A stretch of 64,000 bases of DNA from Waltergamsia citrina (lineage: Eukaryota > Ascomycota > Sordariomycetes > Hypocreales > Bionectriaceae). The stretch spans positions 1,240,001 to 1,304,000 of the forward strand of contig JAKLNE010000001.1 of the NCBI GenBank assembly GCA_022814615.1, given 5' to 3'. A program made the position numbers and the translations under genes. Shown here piece by piece: positions 11,254 to 23,307 of this stretch. The notes under the pieces are model-generated. The model was not told where the DNA came from and ran no database searches. It worked only from the letters and a program-made list of their open reading frames with translations. Numbering within the stretch: position 1 is the stretch's first letter; each line of letters begins with the position of its first letter.

Positions 11254-12898
11254 TTATCGACGCAAGTCTAAGCTCCCCCCTCGCGTGGAGTCCATGCTAG
11301 CCCGCATGGAGCTCGTGGAGCTCTTTCGCCGCCTCGCCCTTTGAGCTCCGGGATCCGTGGGATTCAACCCTGTCGACTTGGCAAAGGAGTTGAGGATATC
11401 GGTCAGCGACACAACACCACTTAGCCTTCCCGACATGCGTGCCCCCATCATGGCTGATGCAGGCACGGCCGGGGATAGCTGAGGTGAGGCTGGCGCTCCA
11501 CTTGTAGGGGCTGGTGCAGGAGGGCCTCCGGGGAAACTGGTAGGTCCGGATAGAGGTGTTGTTGGTCCGGAGGGAGAAGGTGATGCCGAGTCCACCACCC
11601 ACATACGGTGGGATCTAGTAGCCACAAGTTTGGCGACTGTATGAGCGAGCGTAGAGTAGGGGTTGACGTAGAAAACTGGGAAAGCATCGCGGCCATTTTC
11701 GACTCCTCTTTCGTTAAGAATAACCGAGATGAAGTTCATACACGAGGCGCTGAGAAGTGGAGCGCTCGAGGAGCTGGTTAAATGTCGCACATCCCTGGTA
11801 GAGATATTGCCTACAACATTGTGTCCATTGTCAACGACGGCAATGCTGGTGAGGCCTTCCTCATTCATGACCATGAGAGCATCAGATAATGGGGCATCGG
11901 AACTGTAAAACAATCGTCAGAAGAAAGATCTAGACCTGTTCGAGCTGCGACCGATGTCATACTTCACCGAGATTGTATTCTTTGTGCCAATATTGAGATC
12001 CCTCAAATTATGCGGATAGAGCTCGTCGATAGATGCGAAATTGACCCCTTCATTCCAAAAGAACTCAACCATGCGCAGCTGGCTCATGATACCCACGGCT
12101 TCTCCCTCCTCGTCAGTGACGACCAGTCTGTGGACGCCGCTTCCAAGTACTTCCATGGCTTGGGAAAGATTGCTCGTTGCAGGTAGCATAATCAAGGCTT
12201 CCTTCCGACACAAAGGTTGGATTTCCCGAAGGCTGATAGCTTCTGCTTTTTGGGCCTTCGCCACGACGTTGTTGGATGCTTCTACCTGGTCCTCTTCGGG
12301 TTTGGCCAATCCTACCACGACCAGAAGGTATGCATTCAAGTCCTTGAAGTCAAAACTCGAGATTGCCTTTCCCGATTCAGCGTTCTCACGTATGAGGACA
12401 ACATAGGGCCTGTTTTTTAGTAGCGCCTAGACCAAAAACCTGTCAGTAACTTGTGTTGTGTTGCGTTGTAGCTCGGCCCACGCTTAACACGCAAGCTCAA
12501 CTTACCATAGAAGCTTCTTCGACACTACTGTCCATTTCCATCCATTTCACGTCTTCGGGAGACACTAGCTCCCCTACAGTGATATCCCGCCATTCTCTAT
12601 TCGCGAATTTTGGGTTAAGGTGTCTGTTCGCCGATGGAGGGTTGTTCATGAGCTCTTGCACGGCGGCTTGACTCAAAGACTGGTGACGTTGTCTCGGCGA
12701 GGGGGGAATGTTACGAAGATTTTCAGCGAAGCTCTGGCGATGGCTGGACCTATTGATGCTCGATACCGAAGGGGATCGTTGGTGTGTGTTTCCTGTCGTC
12801 GAGGGTGACGAGCTTAGACTGACGGCGCTGTTCGATCGAGCGTCTGAGGGGGCTTTGGCGTCCACGGCAGCGCTCGATGGGACCAGATTGTTATCCAT
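11254..12898 (-). CDS. SDS23: Sds23/Moc1-type CBS-domain protein
   Basis: Fungal regulator with four CBS domains. In fission yeast Sds23 inhibits PP2A-type phosphatases and links nutrient state to cell-cycle and stress control. Three exons: 12506-12898, 11963-12426, 11254-11902, giving 501 aa; the second intron is 60 nt (GTATGA..CAG, branch CTGAC). Residues 1-95 are Ser-rich and low-complexity, with PSPRQRHQ resembling an SP-type phosphosite. CBS1 and CBS2 lie near residues 105-180 and 195-270, CBS3 near 285-355, and CBS4 near 360-470. CBS4 is split by a Pro/Ser/Gly-rich insert (SPSPSGPTTPLSGP and following). The C-terminal tail is basic then Ser-rich (RARRRKSSTSSMRAS), a possible kinase target. 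The Sds23 family call rests on the four-CBS layout plus the disordered N-terminus. Confidence 0.9.
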
Positions 12899-13869
12899 TG
12901 TAGCTGTGACAAGCTTTTCGTCGCCTTGGTGGATGAATTATTCTTATTTGGCAGGTGGCGAAGTGTCTTGCGATGTAGAGACTGGAAGAGACAGGCCTGT
13001 GCAGCTCGGAGTTGCCCCGGCGGCTTTTGCAGGCGCAGCGATGGATCTCGTCTGTCGTAAATGCGGGCAGTCGGCCCAGATCGATATCCAGGATAGCAGT
13101 TGCGATAAGTGAGAGTGGAATGTTCCGCCAACTTAAACACCGCACACGTCAAACTTGGGAATAGACGGTTCTTCTGCTACGTCAGTTGCAGTGATACTAG
13201 TAGTAATTACCAGTGGTACGGTTGAACAAGCTTCAATGGCGGGGTTGAGCTCCCTGACTTAATAAGTTCGCAATTGAGCCCCGCCCGTGCCCTGTTGCTA
13301 CCTCTACCTTATCTTGGTACCTCAGGCTATCACGGGCTATCCCAATCGCGTGATGGCTGCTAATGAGCTGCTGGCTGTTTCGGAGCCTTGCTTTGTGGTG
13401 CTACTACGTTGGAACATGCACGCCAGGCCTGTCCCAATCTGCAGTCCTGGCTTCAACTCTTGGCAATCATGCGCCAGTGTATTTTCGCTTATTTACACTA
13501 GCGAGATTCAATTGGCCTAGGGTGGAATGCAATGGCAAGTTTGTGCATATTCCCAAGTAAAGGCTGCTTCGTGCGATGCTTTTGTTTTTTTGTTTTTTTC
13601 CCTTTTTTGTAATCAAGAGTTGTACTTGGCCAGGGTACTTTCAAGGCCGTGCAAAGTTCCACTGCCTTGCATGGGAGAAATCCGATCATAAAATGTCGAA
13701 ATGTTTCCTAGTAGCTTAAACACCCACCATATTCATACCTTGCCTTTGTGTCTTGGGAGCTTGTTGCCCTCAGCTACCTACCCTGTAGTACGGCTGTTTG
13801 TAGAAGTTCGTGTGCTGTTTGCCTTTTCTCAGATATTGTACCCATATGCTTGCCTAGGTACTAAGGAGG

Positions 13870-13889
13870 TTTTTTTTTTTTTTTTTTTT
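13870..13889. repeat. T20 homopolymer tract
   Basis: Uninterrupted run of about 20 T residues in the SDS23/KAP121 upstream region. Long poly(dA:dT) tracts in fungal promoters usually exclude nucleosomes; whether this one does is not known. Confidence 0.85.
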
Positions 13890-14287
13890 GCAAACTGTAA
13901 AAAAGCTCATATCACGTATTTCACATGTTCATGCGGGGTTTGATGTTTAAATTTAATTTTTTAGAATGGGGGTTGGTTTCAATTTACTTTCACACAAACA
14001 AATATCATATCTCAGGCAACCAGATCGGGACCCTGATTTTCAAGGAACTCAATCATAATTCGAACTCTCGGCTATGAGAAAAATGGTACATGAAAGAGAG
14101 AGCGGGAAGTAATTAGCTGCACATCATACATGATTGATTCGAGGAGTCATAGCGAGGTAGTCGTATAGTGCTACTAAGTTCTTATCGTTGAATTACATGT
14201 TGATGTAAGTTGAAAAGAGATGTGCAGTAGAAAGCTCCAGGGTCGGTCAGTCAGTGGGGTCCCAGGCTCTAGTAGGCACTGGTAGTA

Positions 14288-14321
14288 CCCATAGAAGTCC
14301 CATAGGGTCCCATAGAGGTCC
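14288..14321. repeat. Tandem CCCATAG-based repeat, 3 units
   Basis: Three head-to-tail copies of a 10-11 nt unit (CCCATAGAAGT, CCCATAGGGT, CCCATAGAGGT), followed by a partial CCCAGAGAGGT. It lies about 515 bp upstream of the KAP121 start codon. Confidence 0.8.
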
Positions 14322-14835
14322 CAGAGAGGTGCCTGGATGTTGACAACGGCGCCTGGCGATCATCAGCCAACCAGCCCACCATCCAACCAGCGCCCACCGT
14401 AAAACCCCTCCCAAGCAATCGCCCTGTAGCTTCAACAATAATTTTCCTCTTCTCCCTTATCGTTTATGTGAATTCTTTTGGCACCCAGAATATGGGCTTG
14501 CTGACCACAAACATACGCAAGCTTCCCCCCTACCGCACGGTGTTCGATACATCCATCATAATCACGACTCTTGGTTACGACCATATTTAACAGCATCGAA
14601 GTGCGCAGACGAACCCTGCAGACGCGACTCGATCCAGTCGCTTGTTGTGGTGTGCGGCTTCCCCTCCCCCACCTTTCGAAAAATAAACTGCGAATATTGC
14701 TTTGGCACTCTTCGCTCGCACTCGTTACGTGCCATTCCGTCCCACGGCTGCGCATAAGAGCCCTCTATCACGCAGCTACGGAAACTGCGATAATTCGACC
14801 GTTCCTTTGTCCGTTCTTCGACCGAAGACACCATC

Positions 14836-17800
14836 ATGTCTCTCCTCTCGCCGGAGATACATGCAGAGCTGACCCAGCTTCTGCAAGCCCTCCAGTCAGC
14901 CGACAATGGCATCCGATCACAGGCTGAGGAGCACTTGCAGAACAACTGGACTAGCACGCGTCCTGAAGTCCTACTTATGGGTCTCGCGGAGCAAGTTCAG
15001 GGTGCTCAAGACAATGCTGTGCGTGAAGTCTTCCCACAAACTTTCAGTTTGCCCAAACAGCGCCAGCTAACTCGATAATGTCCCTTGCAGACCAGATCAT
15101 TCGCCGCTGTCATATTCCGCCGAATCTCTACAAAGACCAGGAAGACCGAATCTGGTTCGACTACCGACATGTTCATCTCACTCTCTAACGAACAGGCCCA
15201 TGCTATTCGACAAAAGCTCCTTGAGACACTGGGCACCGAGACGGATAGACTGGTCCGAAATAAGATCAGCCATGCCGTGGCCGAAGTCGCGAGACAATAT
15301 ACAGACAACAGTCAGTTCAAAACCAATGAAATAGATCGTGGAGAAATAGAGGTCAAGCTTTACTGACGAAAGCTGGTGCAGATGATCCTTGGCCCGAATT
15401 GCTGAACGCTCTATTCCAACTCAGCCAAGCTAGCGAGCCCGAGAAGCGAGAATGCGCTTTCCGCGTCTTCGCAACGACACCAGGTATCATAGAGAAGCAG
15501 CACGAATCGATGGTCCTCGAGGCATTCCAAAAGGGATTCACAGACGATGCTGTTCTGGTGAGTTTCCCCTCTTAGAGAAGGCCCAACTCCTTTGCTAATG
15601 CCTCTTTGAATAGGTCCGCCTCGTAGCGATGGAGGCTTTTGCCGCCTTCTTCCGAACCCTGGGCAAGAAAGCACAATCGAGATACTACGATCTTATCCCC
15701 AACGTCCTGAACATTCTCCCTCCCATCAAAGACTCGGGGGATTCCGAAGACCTTAGCAAGGCCCTCGTGGCCCTGATAGACCTCGCGGAGGCCGCACCTA
15801 AGATGTTCAAGAATCTGTTCTCCAACCTTGTTCAATTCAGCGTTTCCGTCATTCAGGACAAGGAACTGGACAACGTGTGCCGCCAGAATGCTCTGGAGCT
15901 CATGGCCACATTCGCGGACTATTCACCCTCCATGTGCCGTAAGGATCCTTCTTATACTAATGATATGATCACTCAGTGTCTTAGTCTCATGACGGACCTT
16001 GGTGAGGATGATGATGATGCAGCGGAGTGGCTGGATTCCGACGATGTACGTGTCTTTTGGTATTGTTTAGTTTCTCCTTATTCTACTAACACGTTTGATG
16101 ATAGCTGGATCAAGACGAGAGCGACCAAAACCACGTAGCTGGAGAGCAGACCATGGATCGACTTGCCAACAAGCTTGGAGGGCAGACCATCCTCGCCCCG
16201 ACATTCAACTGGCTGCCGCGCATGATGACGTCTATGGCGTGGAGAGACCGGCATGCAGCTCTCATGGCTATTTCTGCGATTTCCGAGGGCTGCCAGGATC
16301 TTATGCTCGGCGAATTGAGCCAAGTGCTGGATCTGGTCATCCCTGCGCTAAGCGACGCCCATCCCCGTGTTCGCTGGGCCGGCTGCAATGCCCTGGGTCA
16401 AATGAGCACCGATTTCGCCCCTAAAATGCAGACCGACTACTACGACCGCATCCTGAAGGCTATTGTCCCAATTCTAGGGTCACCCGAAGGCCGTGTGAAA
16501 TCTCATGCGGCGGCTGCTCTTGTCAACTTCTGCGAGGAAGCCGAGAAATCTGTGCTGGAGCCGTATCTGGACGATTTGCTGTCTCATCTCTTCCAGCTCC
16601 TTCAGAGTGAGCAGAGATATGTACAAGAACAAGCCTTGTCAACCATTGCCACCATTGCGGACGCGGCCGAGGCTGCCTTTTCCAAGTACTATGATAATCT
16701 CATGCCGTTGTTGGTCAATGTTCTTCAAAACCAAGGCGAAAAGGAGGTCCGGCTGCTTCGTGCCAAGGCTATGGAATGTGCCACTTTGATTGCTTTGGCT
16801 GTTGGAAAGGAGCGCCTAGGCCAGGACGCCATGACACTGGTTAATCTTCTCGGCAACATTCAAGCCAACATCACGGACCCCGATGATCCACAAGCACAGT
16901 ACCTCATGCACTGCTGGGGTCGCATGTGTCGTGTTCTGGGCACAGACTTCCTGCCATTCCTTGAGAATGTCATGCCTCCACTATTGGAGTTGGCTACCGC
17001 CAAGGCTGATATCCAACTCTTGGATGATGACGACCAGGTTGAGCAGATGCATAATGAGGAAGGTTGGGAGCTTGTGCCCCTTAAGGGTAAGATGATCGGA
17101 ATCCGTACCAGCACAATGGACGACAAGCACATGGCCATTGAGCTTTTGGTGGTGTACGCTCAGGTTCTTGAGGGTGCTTTCGCGCCTTATGTGGCCAATA
17201 TCATGGAGAAGGTGGCGCTTCCAGGCCTGGCATTCTACTTCCACGACCCTGTTCGTTACATTTCAGCAAAGTTGGTTCCTCAGCTCCTAAGTTCCTACAA
17301 GAAGGCATACGGTAGCCCTTCAAACGAGCTTACGGGGCTTTGGAATGCTTCCGTGGAGAAAATTCTCAATGTTCTTGCTGGAGAGCCAGCAGTCGATACG
17401 TTGGCTGAGATGTATCAGTGCTTCTACGAGTCTGTCGAGGTGTTGGGTAAGGGATGCTTGAGTGCCGATCACATGAGTCGTTTCATCGATTCCGTCAGCT
17501 CCGCCATCCAGGACTACAAGGAGCGAGTCGCTAAGCGCGCTGAAGAAAAGGACGGTGAGACGGCTGAAGATGCTGAAGATGAAGCCGAAGAGACTCTTAT
17601 CGCCATTGAAGACGATCAGACATTGCTTTCGGACATGAACAAAGCATTCCATTCGATCTTCAAGAACCATGGTGCCGCCTTCTTGCCAGCCTTTGAAAGG
17701 TTGATGGAGACTTATGATGGATTCCTCAAATCATCTGACCCGACTCAGCGCCAGTGGGGTCTTTGTATCATGGACGACGTGTTGGAGTACTGCGGGCCAG

Positions 17801-18472
17801 AGAGCATTCGTTATGCCAATGGTATCAGTCAACCTCTAATTGATGGGTGCAGAGACTCCGCTCCGGCTATTAGGCAAGCTGCAGCTTACGGAGTTGGCGT
17901 GGCCGCTCATCGGGGTGGTGCGCCTTGGTCACAGTTCCTGGGTACTGCTGTTCCATTCCTGTTCCAGGCTACACAGGTCCCAGACGCACGGAATGAAGAC
18001 AACGTGTACGCCACGGAGAACGCATGCGCTGCTATTGCGAAGATTCTGCATTTCAATGCCGGTAGTATTGGTGATGTCCAGCAGGTGATTCCTGAATGGG
18101 TCAACACTCTTCCTGTGACCAACGATGAGGAGGCTGCTCCGTACGCCTACGCGTATTTGGCCGAGCTGATCGACCAGTAAGTGAACTCATTGCTTCTAAT
18201 TTTTCACCTCGCTTTCGTTCTTTTTCTCGCTCGGCTTGGACCACGTATAGCTAACATCTCTAAGGCAACACCCCGCAGTGATGAACCAGGCCAGCAAGAT
18301 CTTTGTTTATGTTGCTCAGGGACTGGAAACCGAAGCTCTCCAAGGTCAAACGGCTAGCCGAGTGGCAGCTGCTACGAAGGCAATGTTGACCACGGCGAAT
18401 GTCGACCCAACACCTCTGTTGCAACAGTTCTCGCCAGAAGCACAGCAGACAATCATGGGTTACTTCTCGTAA
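14836..18472 (+). CDS. PSE1: Importin beta, karyopherin Kap121/Pse1 (importin-5 type)
   Basis: Nuclear import receptor of the Kap121/Pse1/importin-5 group, which carries ribosomal proteins and other cargo through nuclear pores under Ran control. Six exons: 14836-15018, 15091-15310, 15382-15557, 15614-16045, 16105-18176, 18265-18472, joining in phase to 1,096 aa (yeast Pse1 is about 1,090). Seen: HEAT-repeat helices throughout, the N-terminal RRISTKTRK region, a repeat block with HPRVRWAGCNALGQMSTDF and GRVKSHAAAALVNFCEEAE typical of importin-5, and an acidic loop near residues 810-840. The exon 3 junction restores NDPWPELLNALFQ, a conserved motif, which supports the chosen splice site. The final exon starts inside QQHPAV. 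No oddities. Confidence 0.95.
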
Positions 18473-19997
18473 GAGAAGAGAGAATAACGAATTGCGACAA
18501 TATGAGAGGGACTGGGTATCTGCAATACCCACAACTAATGGGAACTTGAGGGCTGTATCTCCCCCTCATTTTAATTTCCGGTTTGCGTGTTGGTGGGTTT
18601 CAGACGACATACAGAATCATTGAAGACGATTGGCGGACCTATTACACATGAACGAAGAATGGAGGATGAAGTGGTGACAAAAACAAGAACCGACTTGAGT
18701 CATCGTACAACGTAGCGTCTATTTTCAAATCGATTTCTTACATATAGCATTTGACAATAGAGTGACATGACCTTGACCGTGCTGAGGGTTGAAGCAAGTG
18801 TCTAGGCCTTGATTGAATTGATTTGGTCATGATATGCTGGTAGCAAGACTTTGGTGGACTAGTAGTAGACTGCTTTACTTTTGAAAAACCAAACTAAATC
18901 AGCTAATCATGTTGGTACATATCTACTTGAACATGTTCAGTCTTCTGACTTCTTCTTACCTAGGCAATTATCTGCTACTTGGCGCATATTATCCCTGTTT
19001 ATAACATCTCGGAGCCTATCCGCACTCCAAAGACATGAGATGGTCAGGTGCAGGTGCTCCTGAGCGAGAACCGGCGATCCGCCTGCATGTTATTAGCGCA
19101 CGGTAGGATTCGTAGCCGTACCTTTAGTAGTACTTAGTAGGTATTACCTAGGTAGGGTATTGATCACTGTAATTAATGCCAGTGTACGAGTACTGGGCAG
19201 TTGGAGGTACAGTGCGTAGTGGCGCTGAGCGCGGTTGTGTGTGGCTCGTGCCCACCATTATCTAAATCCGAGACTGCACCGTAGCAGTGCCTGCAACGTG
19301 CCTGCGATGTGCCTGCGAAAAGGGTCTAGGGGTGCCCAGCACAGTGGGTAAAGCCAGTGCGGGTAAGGTGGATTATGTGGATTTTCCGACCAGCCTGAGT
19401 AAGGTACTCCGGTGTCCGTACCAAACTTAACGTGCGGACGGAAAGGTCCTCAGTCATCAAATCGACTTTCCCACCCATTGGGCCTTTGCTTCGGCATCCC
19501 GACATGCAAATCACCGTTCATTACTGATATCCCCACTTTCTTTCCATCCACCCTTGGAACATCGCCGCACCGCACCGCACCTCTACTCGCCCTCTCACAT
19601 CTGCCATCCAGTCCAGCCCGACAAACCCTCCCTTCGCCGGGTATTCCTATCTTTCAAACGCCCTACGCTGCGAAAGCGCCACCGAATCGTCTAAACGGCC
19701 AACGCCTTTGGCTCCCTTACTCGACATCCCGACCGCGCGCATTTTGTGCTTCCTCTCCTTATATCTGATAAGTCAAGGGCGCACCACAGAAGCCGAAAAG
19801 ACACCCCTCAGACTGTCCATCCTTCGTTTACGATTTATCTCCGGGCCGCGACCAACCTACCCATTCGAGCAATTTTCTATCCCTTAGGAAAATCCCGAAA
19901 GCGAGGAAATAGACTTTTTGCGACATTACTGGAACCGAACGTTTCTTTTTCCATTATTACCGCTACATTTCCAACTTTGCCCAACGGGGTTACTGGA

Positions 19998-20021
19998 ATG
20001 AACCGATTTTACCGCAACTAG
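19998..20021 (+). promoter_or_regulatory. Upstream ORF 1 of WC-1 (7 codons)
   Basis: ATG followed by six codons and TAG, 172 nt before the WC-1 ATG. It matters only if the transcript starts upstream of it and is not spliced across it. Confidence 0.45.
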
Positions 20022-20035
20022 TTTCCCACGAGCCC

Positions 20036-20098
20036 ATGACTCGGCGAGCCAGGACTCAACCATCTTCTACACTTCTTTTGTACTCCGGGGAGGAGTAA
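20036..20098 (+). promoter_or_regulatory. Upstream ORF 2 of WC-1 (20 codons)
   Basis: Twenty codons from ATG to TAA, ending 71 nt before the WC-1 start codon. No recognisable peptide. Confidence 0.45.
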
Positions 20099-20158
20099 GG
20101 AAACATTGGATTTTCTGTTTCTGACCTAGTCTTTTGCTTTGGGCGGCCGTTTGGCCGA

Positions 20159-20281
20159 ATGCTATCGACATGGAAGGCTACTATCCTCCCAACCAGCTGC
20201 AGCGCCAGCTCTCCCAGCAGCAGCAACAGCAAAACCAAGCGCACAATGGGCAACTTCCTGGACAAGCGCACGGCTCGATGA
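20159..20281 (+). promoter_or_regulatory. Upstream ORF 3 overlapping the WC-1 start codon
   Basis: Forty codons from ATG to TGA in a different frame from WC-1, starting 11 nt before the WC-1 ATG and ending 110 nt inside the coding region. Ribosomes that start here could not reach the WC-1 ATG by simple reinitiation. Confidence 0.45.
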
Positions 20282-23200
20282 ACATGGCCGGACCGGGGGC
20301 ACCAAACCCCGGGGCTCAGCAAGGACCTATGCCTCACGGCATGCCTAACGACCAACAAGGGATGGGAGGTGACTCTCTTGACGACATCATCAGCGACAAT
20401 CAAAGCAATCTTTACAGGAGGAGGAGCATGCCCCCTCGGAATTTCAACAACGGCATGTCACAGCACGAAGGGATGCGCCGGATGTCATCATCGGGATCTG
20501 GGGACATGATGACTTTTGGAGGTGGAAACGGCGATCTCAGAGGCTATCAGTTCAATCAACCTGTCTCTGCCGGCTTTCCGACAGTCAATACGAATCTCGG
20601 GATATCCAGTCAAATGGCTAATTATATGGCTGACCCGGCCGATTATGCCGCTCTATCGCCAGACTTGATGGGAAACATGATTCCGTCGAATTTTGCCAAC
20701 ATGACCATGGGGAATATGGGCAACGACCCTCAGGCTATGAACATGGTGATGAATCCAGGTGGTGCCAATATGCCAGGCCAATACACACCGAACCAAATGA
20801 CACCTTTAGGCAACGAGTTCTCTATGGATATGAGCGACAATGGGCCTCTCAGTGCGACTCCGAGCAATGCTCAGGCTGGTATGGGTGGCGCAGATGATAC
20901 AGAGGAGGATATGATGCAACCTCCTCAGTTCACACCAATGGACCCCTCGCAGGGTGGCCAGCCGACGAACAACGTTGGTCTCGATGCCAATCTCTCAGGC
21001 TACAGCCAGGCTGTGCAACCGAACATCTCACAGCCAGCCTCATCATCGACCTCGGCTTTCTCTCCACAGAAAGGCCCATCATCAGCCAGCATGACCCATC
21101 CCAGTTCTTCCTCCGATCCTACGACGCCAGCCACGGGCCCTGCCCCGCCTCCCCAAGACCAGAAAGACAAGAAGACGATTTATTCTAAGAGCGGTTTCGA
21201 CATGCTCAAGGCGCTGTGGCTGGTGGCCACGCGAAAGGAACCTAAGATTCACTTGGGAGCAGTAGACATGTCGTGTGCTTTCGTCGTCTGCGATGTCACG
21301 ATGAATGATTGTCCCATCATATACGTTTCAGACAACTTCCAGAATCTTACTGGCTATAGTCGACATGATATTGTTGGACAGAACTGCCGTTTCTTGCAGG
21401 CACCGGATGGAGCAGTGGAGGCAGGTTCGAAGAGAGAATTTGTTGATGACGGTGCTGTCTACAATCTCAAGAAGATGATTCAAGAAGGCAGGGAGGTTCA
21501 ACAAAGTCTTATCAACTACAGGAAAGGCGGGAAGCCGTTCCTCAACCTCCTGACCATGATTCCGATCCCATGGGATACCGAAGAGATTCGCTACTTTATT
21601 GGTTTCCAGATCGACCTTGTCGAATGCCCTGACGCCATTGCATCAGGACAAGAGCTGGGCGGAGTCAAAGTGAATTACAAACACAGCGACATTGGCCAAT
21701 ATATCTGGACACCGCCACCCTCTGCCCACTGGGAACCCGACAATGGGCAGAGCCTTGGAGTCGACGATGTATCAACACTGTTACAGCAATTCAACCCACG
21801 GGGCCTGGTATCTGATTGGCACAAACAATCATGGGACAAGATGTTATTAGAGAACACTGATGATGTTGTCCATGTTCTGTCTCTTAAGGGACTTTTCCTC
21901 TATTTGTCCCCGTCATGCAAGCGGGTGCTTGAATACGACACAGCCGATCTGGTCGGCAACTCATTATCGACAGTCTGCCATCCATCCGACATTGTTCCTG
22001 TCACAAGAGAGCTTAAAGACACCGCTGCGGGTAATCCAGTCAATATAGTATTCAGAATCAGGAGGAAGAACAGCGGCTATACTTGGTTCGAAAGTCACGG
22101 ATCATTGTTTGTGGAGCAGGGCAAGGGTCGCAAATGCATTATCCTAGTTGGTCGCAAGCGGCCGGTCATTGCCCTTAGCCGGCGAAATTTGGAATCTCAT
22201 GGAGGTATTGGTGATAGTGAGTTGTGGACTAAACTGTCAACGTCTGGCATGTTCCTGTTTGTCTCTTCCAATATTCGCTCGCTCTTGGACCTTCAACCCG
22301 AGTCTTTGGTCGGCACGAGTATACAAGAGCTCATGCGAAAGGAATCGCGCCCTGATTTTGGTCGTGCTATCGAGAAAGCACGCCGCGGTAGGACTGTGGC
22401 TTGCAAGCACGAGGTTCAGAATCGACGCGGGCAGGTTCTTCAGGCACAAACGGTTCTGTATCCAGGAGATGCTACAGAGGGTCAAAAGCCGTCGTTTTTG
22501 CTTGCACAAACCAAGCTTCTCAAAGCATCGTCGCGTAGTATTGCTCCTGCTGGAAGCGTCAAGTCCGGTTCCAATGCTGGAAAGTCTGAAGCACAAGCTT
22601 CAGGTCGTGGGCAAGTGTCGCAGCCGGCGGGTGGATCATTGATGCCTGGAACACAGGATGTAGCTCTGGCATCCGAGGACAATATGTTCGATGAGCTGCG
22701 CACTACAAAATGTTCCAGCTGGCAGTTTGAGCTTCGTCAAATGGAAAAGATCAATCGCATTCTAGCAGAAGAGCTAGGAGGGCTTCTATCGAACAAGAAG
22801 AAGAGAAAGCGTCGGAAGGGAGTTGGGAATATCGTTCGAGACTGCGCCAATTGCCATACCAGAAATACACCTGAGTGGCGCCGAGGGCCAAGCGGGCAGA
22901 GAGATCTTTGCAATAGCTGTGGTCTACGCTGGGCTAAACAAGTAAGTTACAACACTCATATGGCTTTGACATGATACTAATGAATCGTCCAGACTGGCCG
23001 CGTGTCACCGCGAAACTCTTCCCGTGGTGGAAATACTGGCGATTCGCAGAGCAAGAAATCGGCGTCACCTATCCACTCATCTCCCTTACATAAAGAGATG
23101 TCTGCCGAAACGCCGAATCCACACTCGGCTAATGGCGAGGGCAATATCAACCCGGCGGCATTATCTACTCAAAGTGCACCCTTCCCACCCGGTGGATCCG

Positions 23201-23307
23201 CGCCGAGCCTGGGAACTACGACAATGCCGCCTCCTAGCCACTCGTCCATGGCTGCGTCCAATATGACGTCGATTCAAGAGGAACGAGAGAACAGCCAGAC
23301 GCGCTGA
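20170..23307 (+). CDS. wc-1: White Collar-1, blue-light receptor and GATA transcription factor
   Basis: Flavin-binding photoreceptor that pairs with WC-2 to activate light-induced and clock genes. Exons 20170-22941 and 22993-23307 give 1,028 aa. Seen: a short Gln-rich N-terminus (QLSQQQQQQNQ); a Met/Asn/Gly-rich region to about 330; a LOV domain near 370-500 with GQNCRFLQAPDG, where Cys406 would form the flavin adduct; PAS-B near 561-664; PAS-C near 686-784; a basic nuclear-localisation stretch KKKRKRRKG near 876-884; and a GATA zinc finger with Cys892, Cys895, Cys914 and Cys917 (CX2C-X18-CX2C). The intron falls just after the finger, and the last exon encodes a Ser/Pro-rich tail. I chose the ATG at 20170 because no in-frame ATG lies upstream. 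It is shorter than Neurospora WC-1 (about 1,167 aa), mainly for lack of a long polyglutamine tract. Confidence 0.97.

Larger units (their letters stand above)
12899..14835. promoter_or_regulatory. Shared upstream region of SDS23 and KAP121
   Basis: 1.94 kb between divergent genes, so it should contain both promoters. It includes a 20-nt T tract (13870-13889), a three-unit CCCATAG repeat (14288-14321), and a 340-nt stretch without ATG immediately before the KAP121 start, consistent with a clean 5' leader. No coding gene was found. Confidence 0.6.
18473..20169. promoter_or_regulatory. KAP121 3' region and White Collar-1 promoter and leader
   Basis: 1.7 kb. 18473-18900 should hold the KAP121 3' UTR. 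19080-19330 carries TAGGTA/TACCTAGG words and three GTGCCTGC copies. From about 19540 the sequence is C/T-rich, as in fungal 5' leaders. Three ATG-initiated upstream ORFs precede or overlap the WC-1 start and are listed separately. No protein gene seen. Confidence 0.6.
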
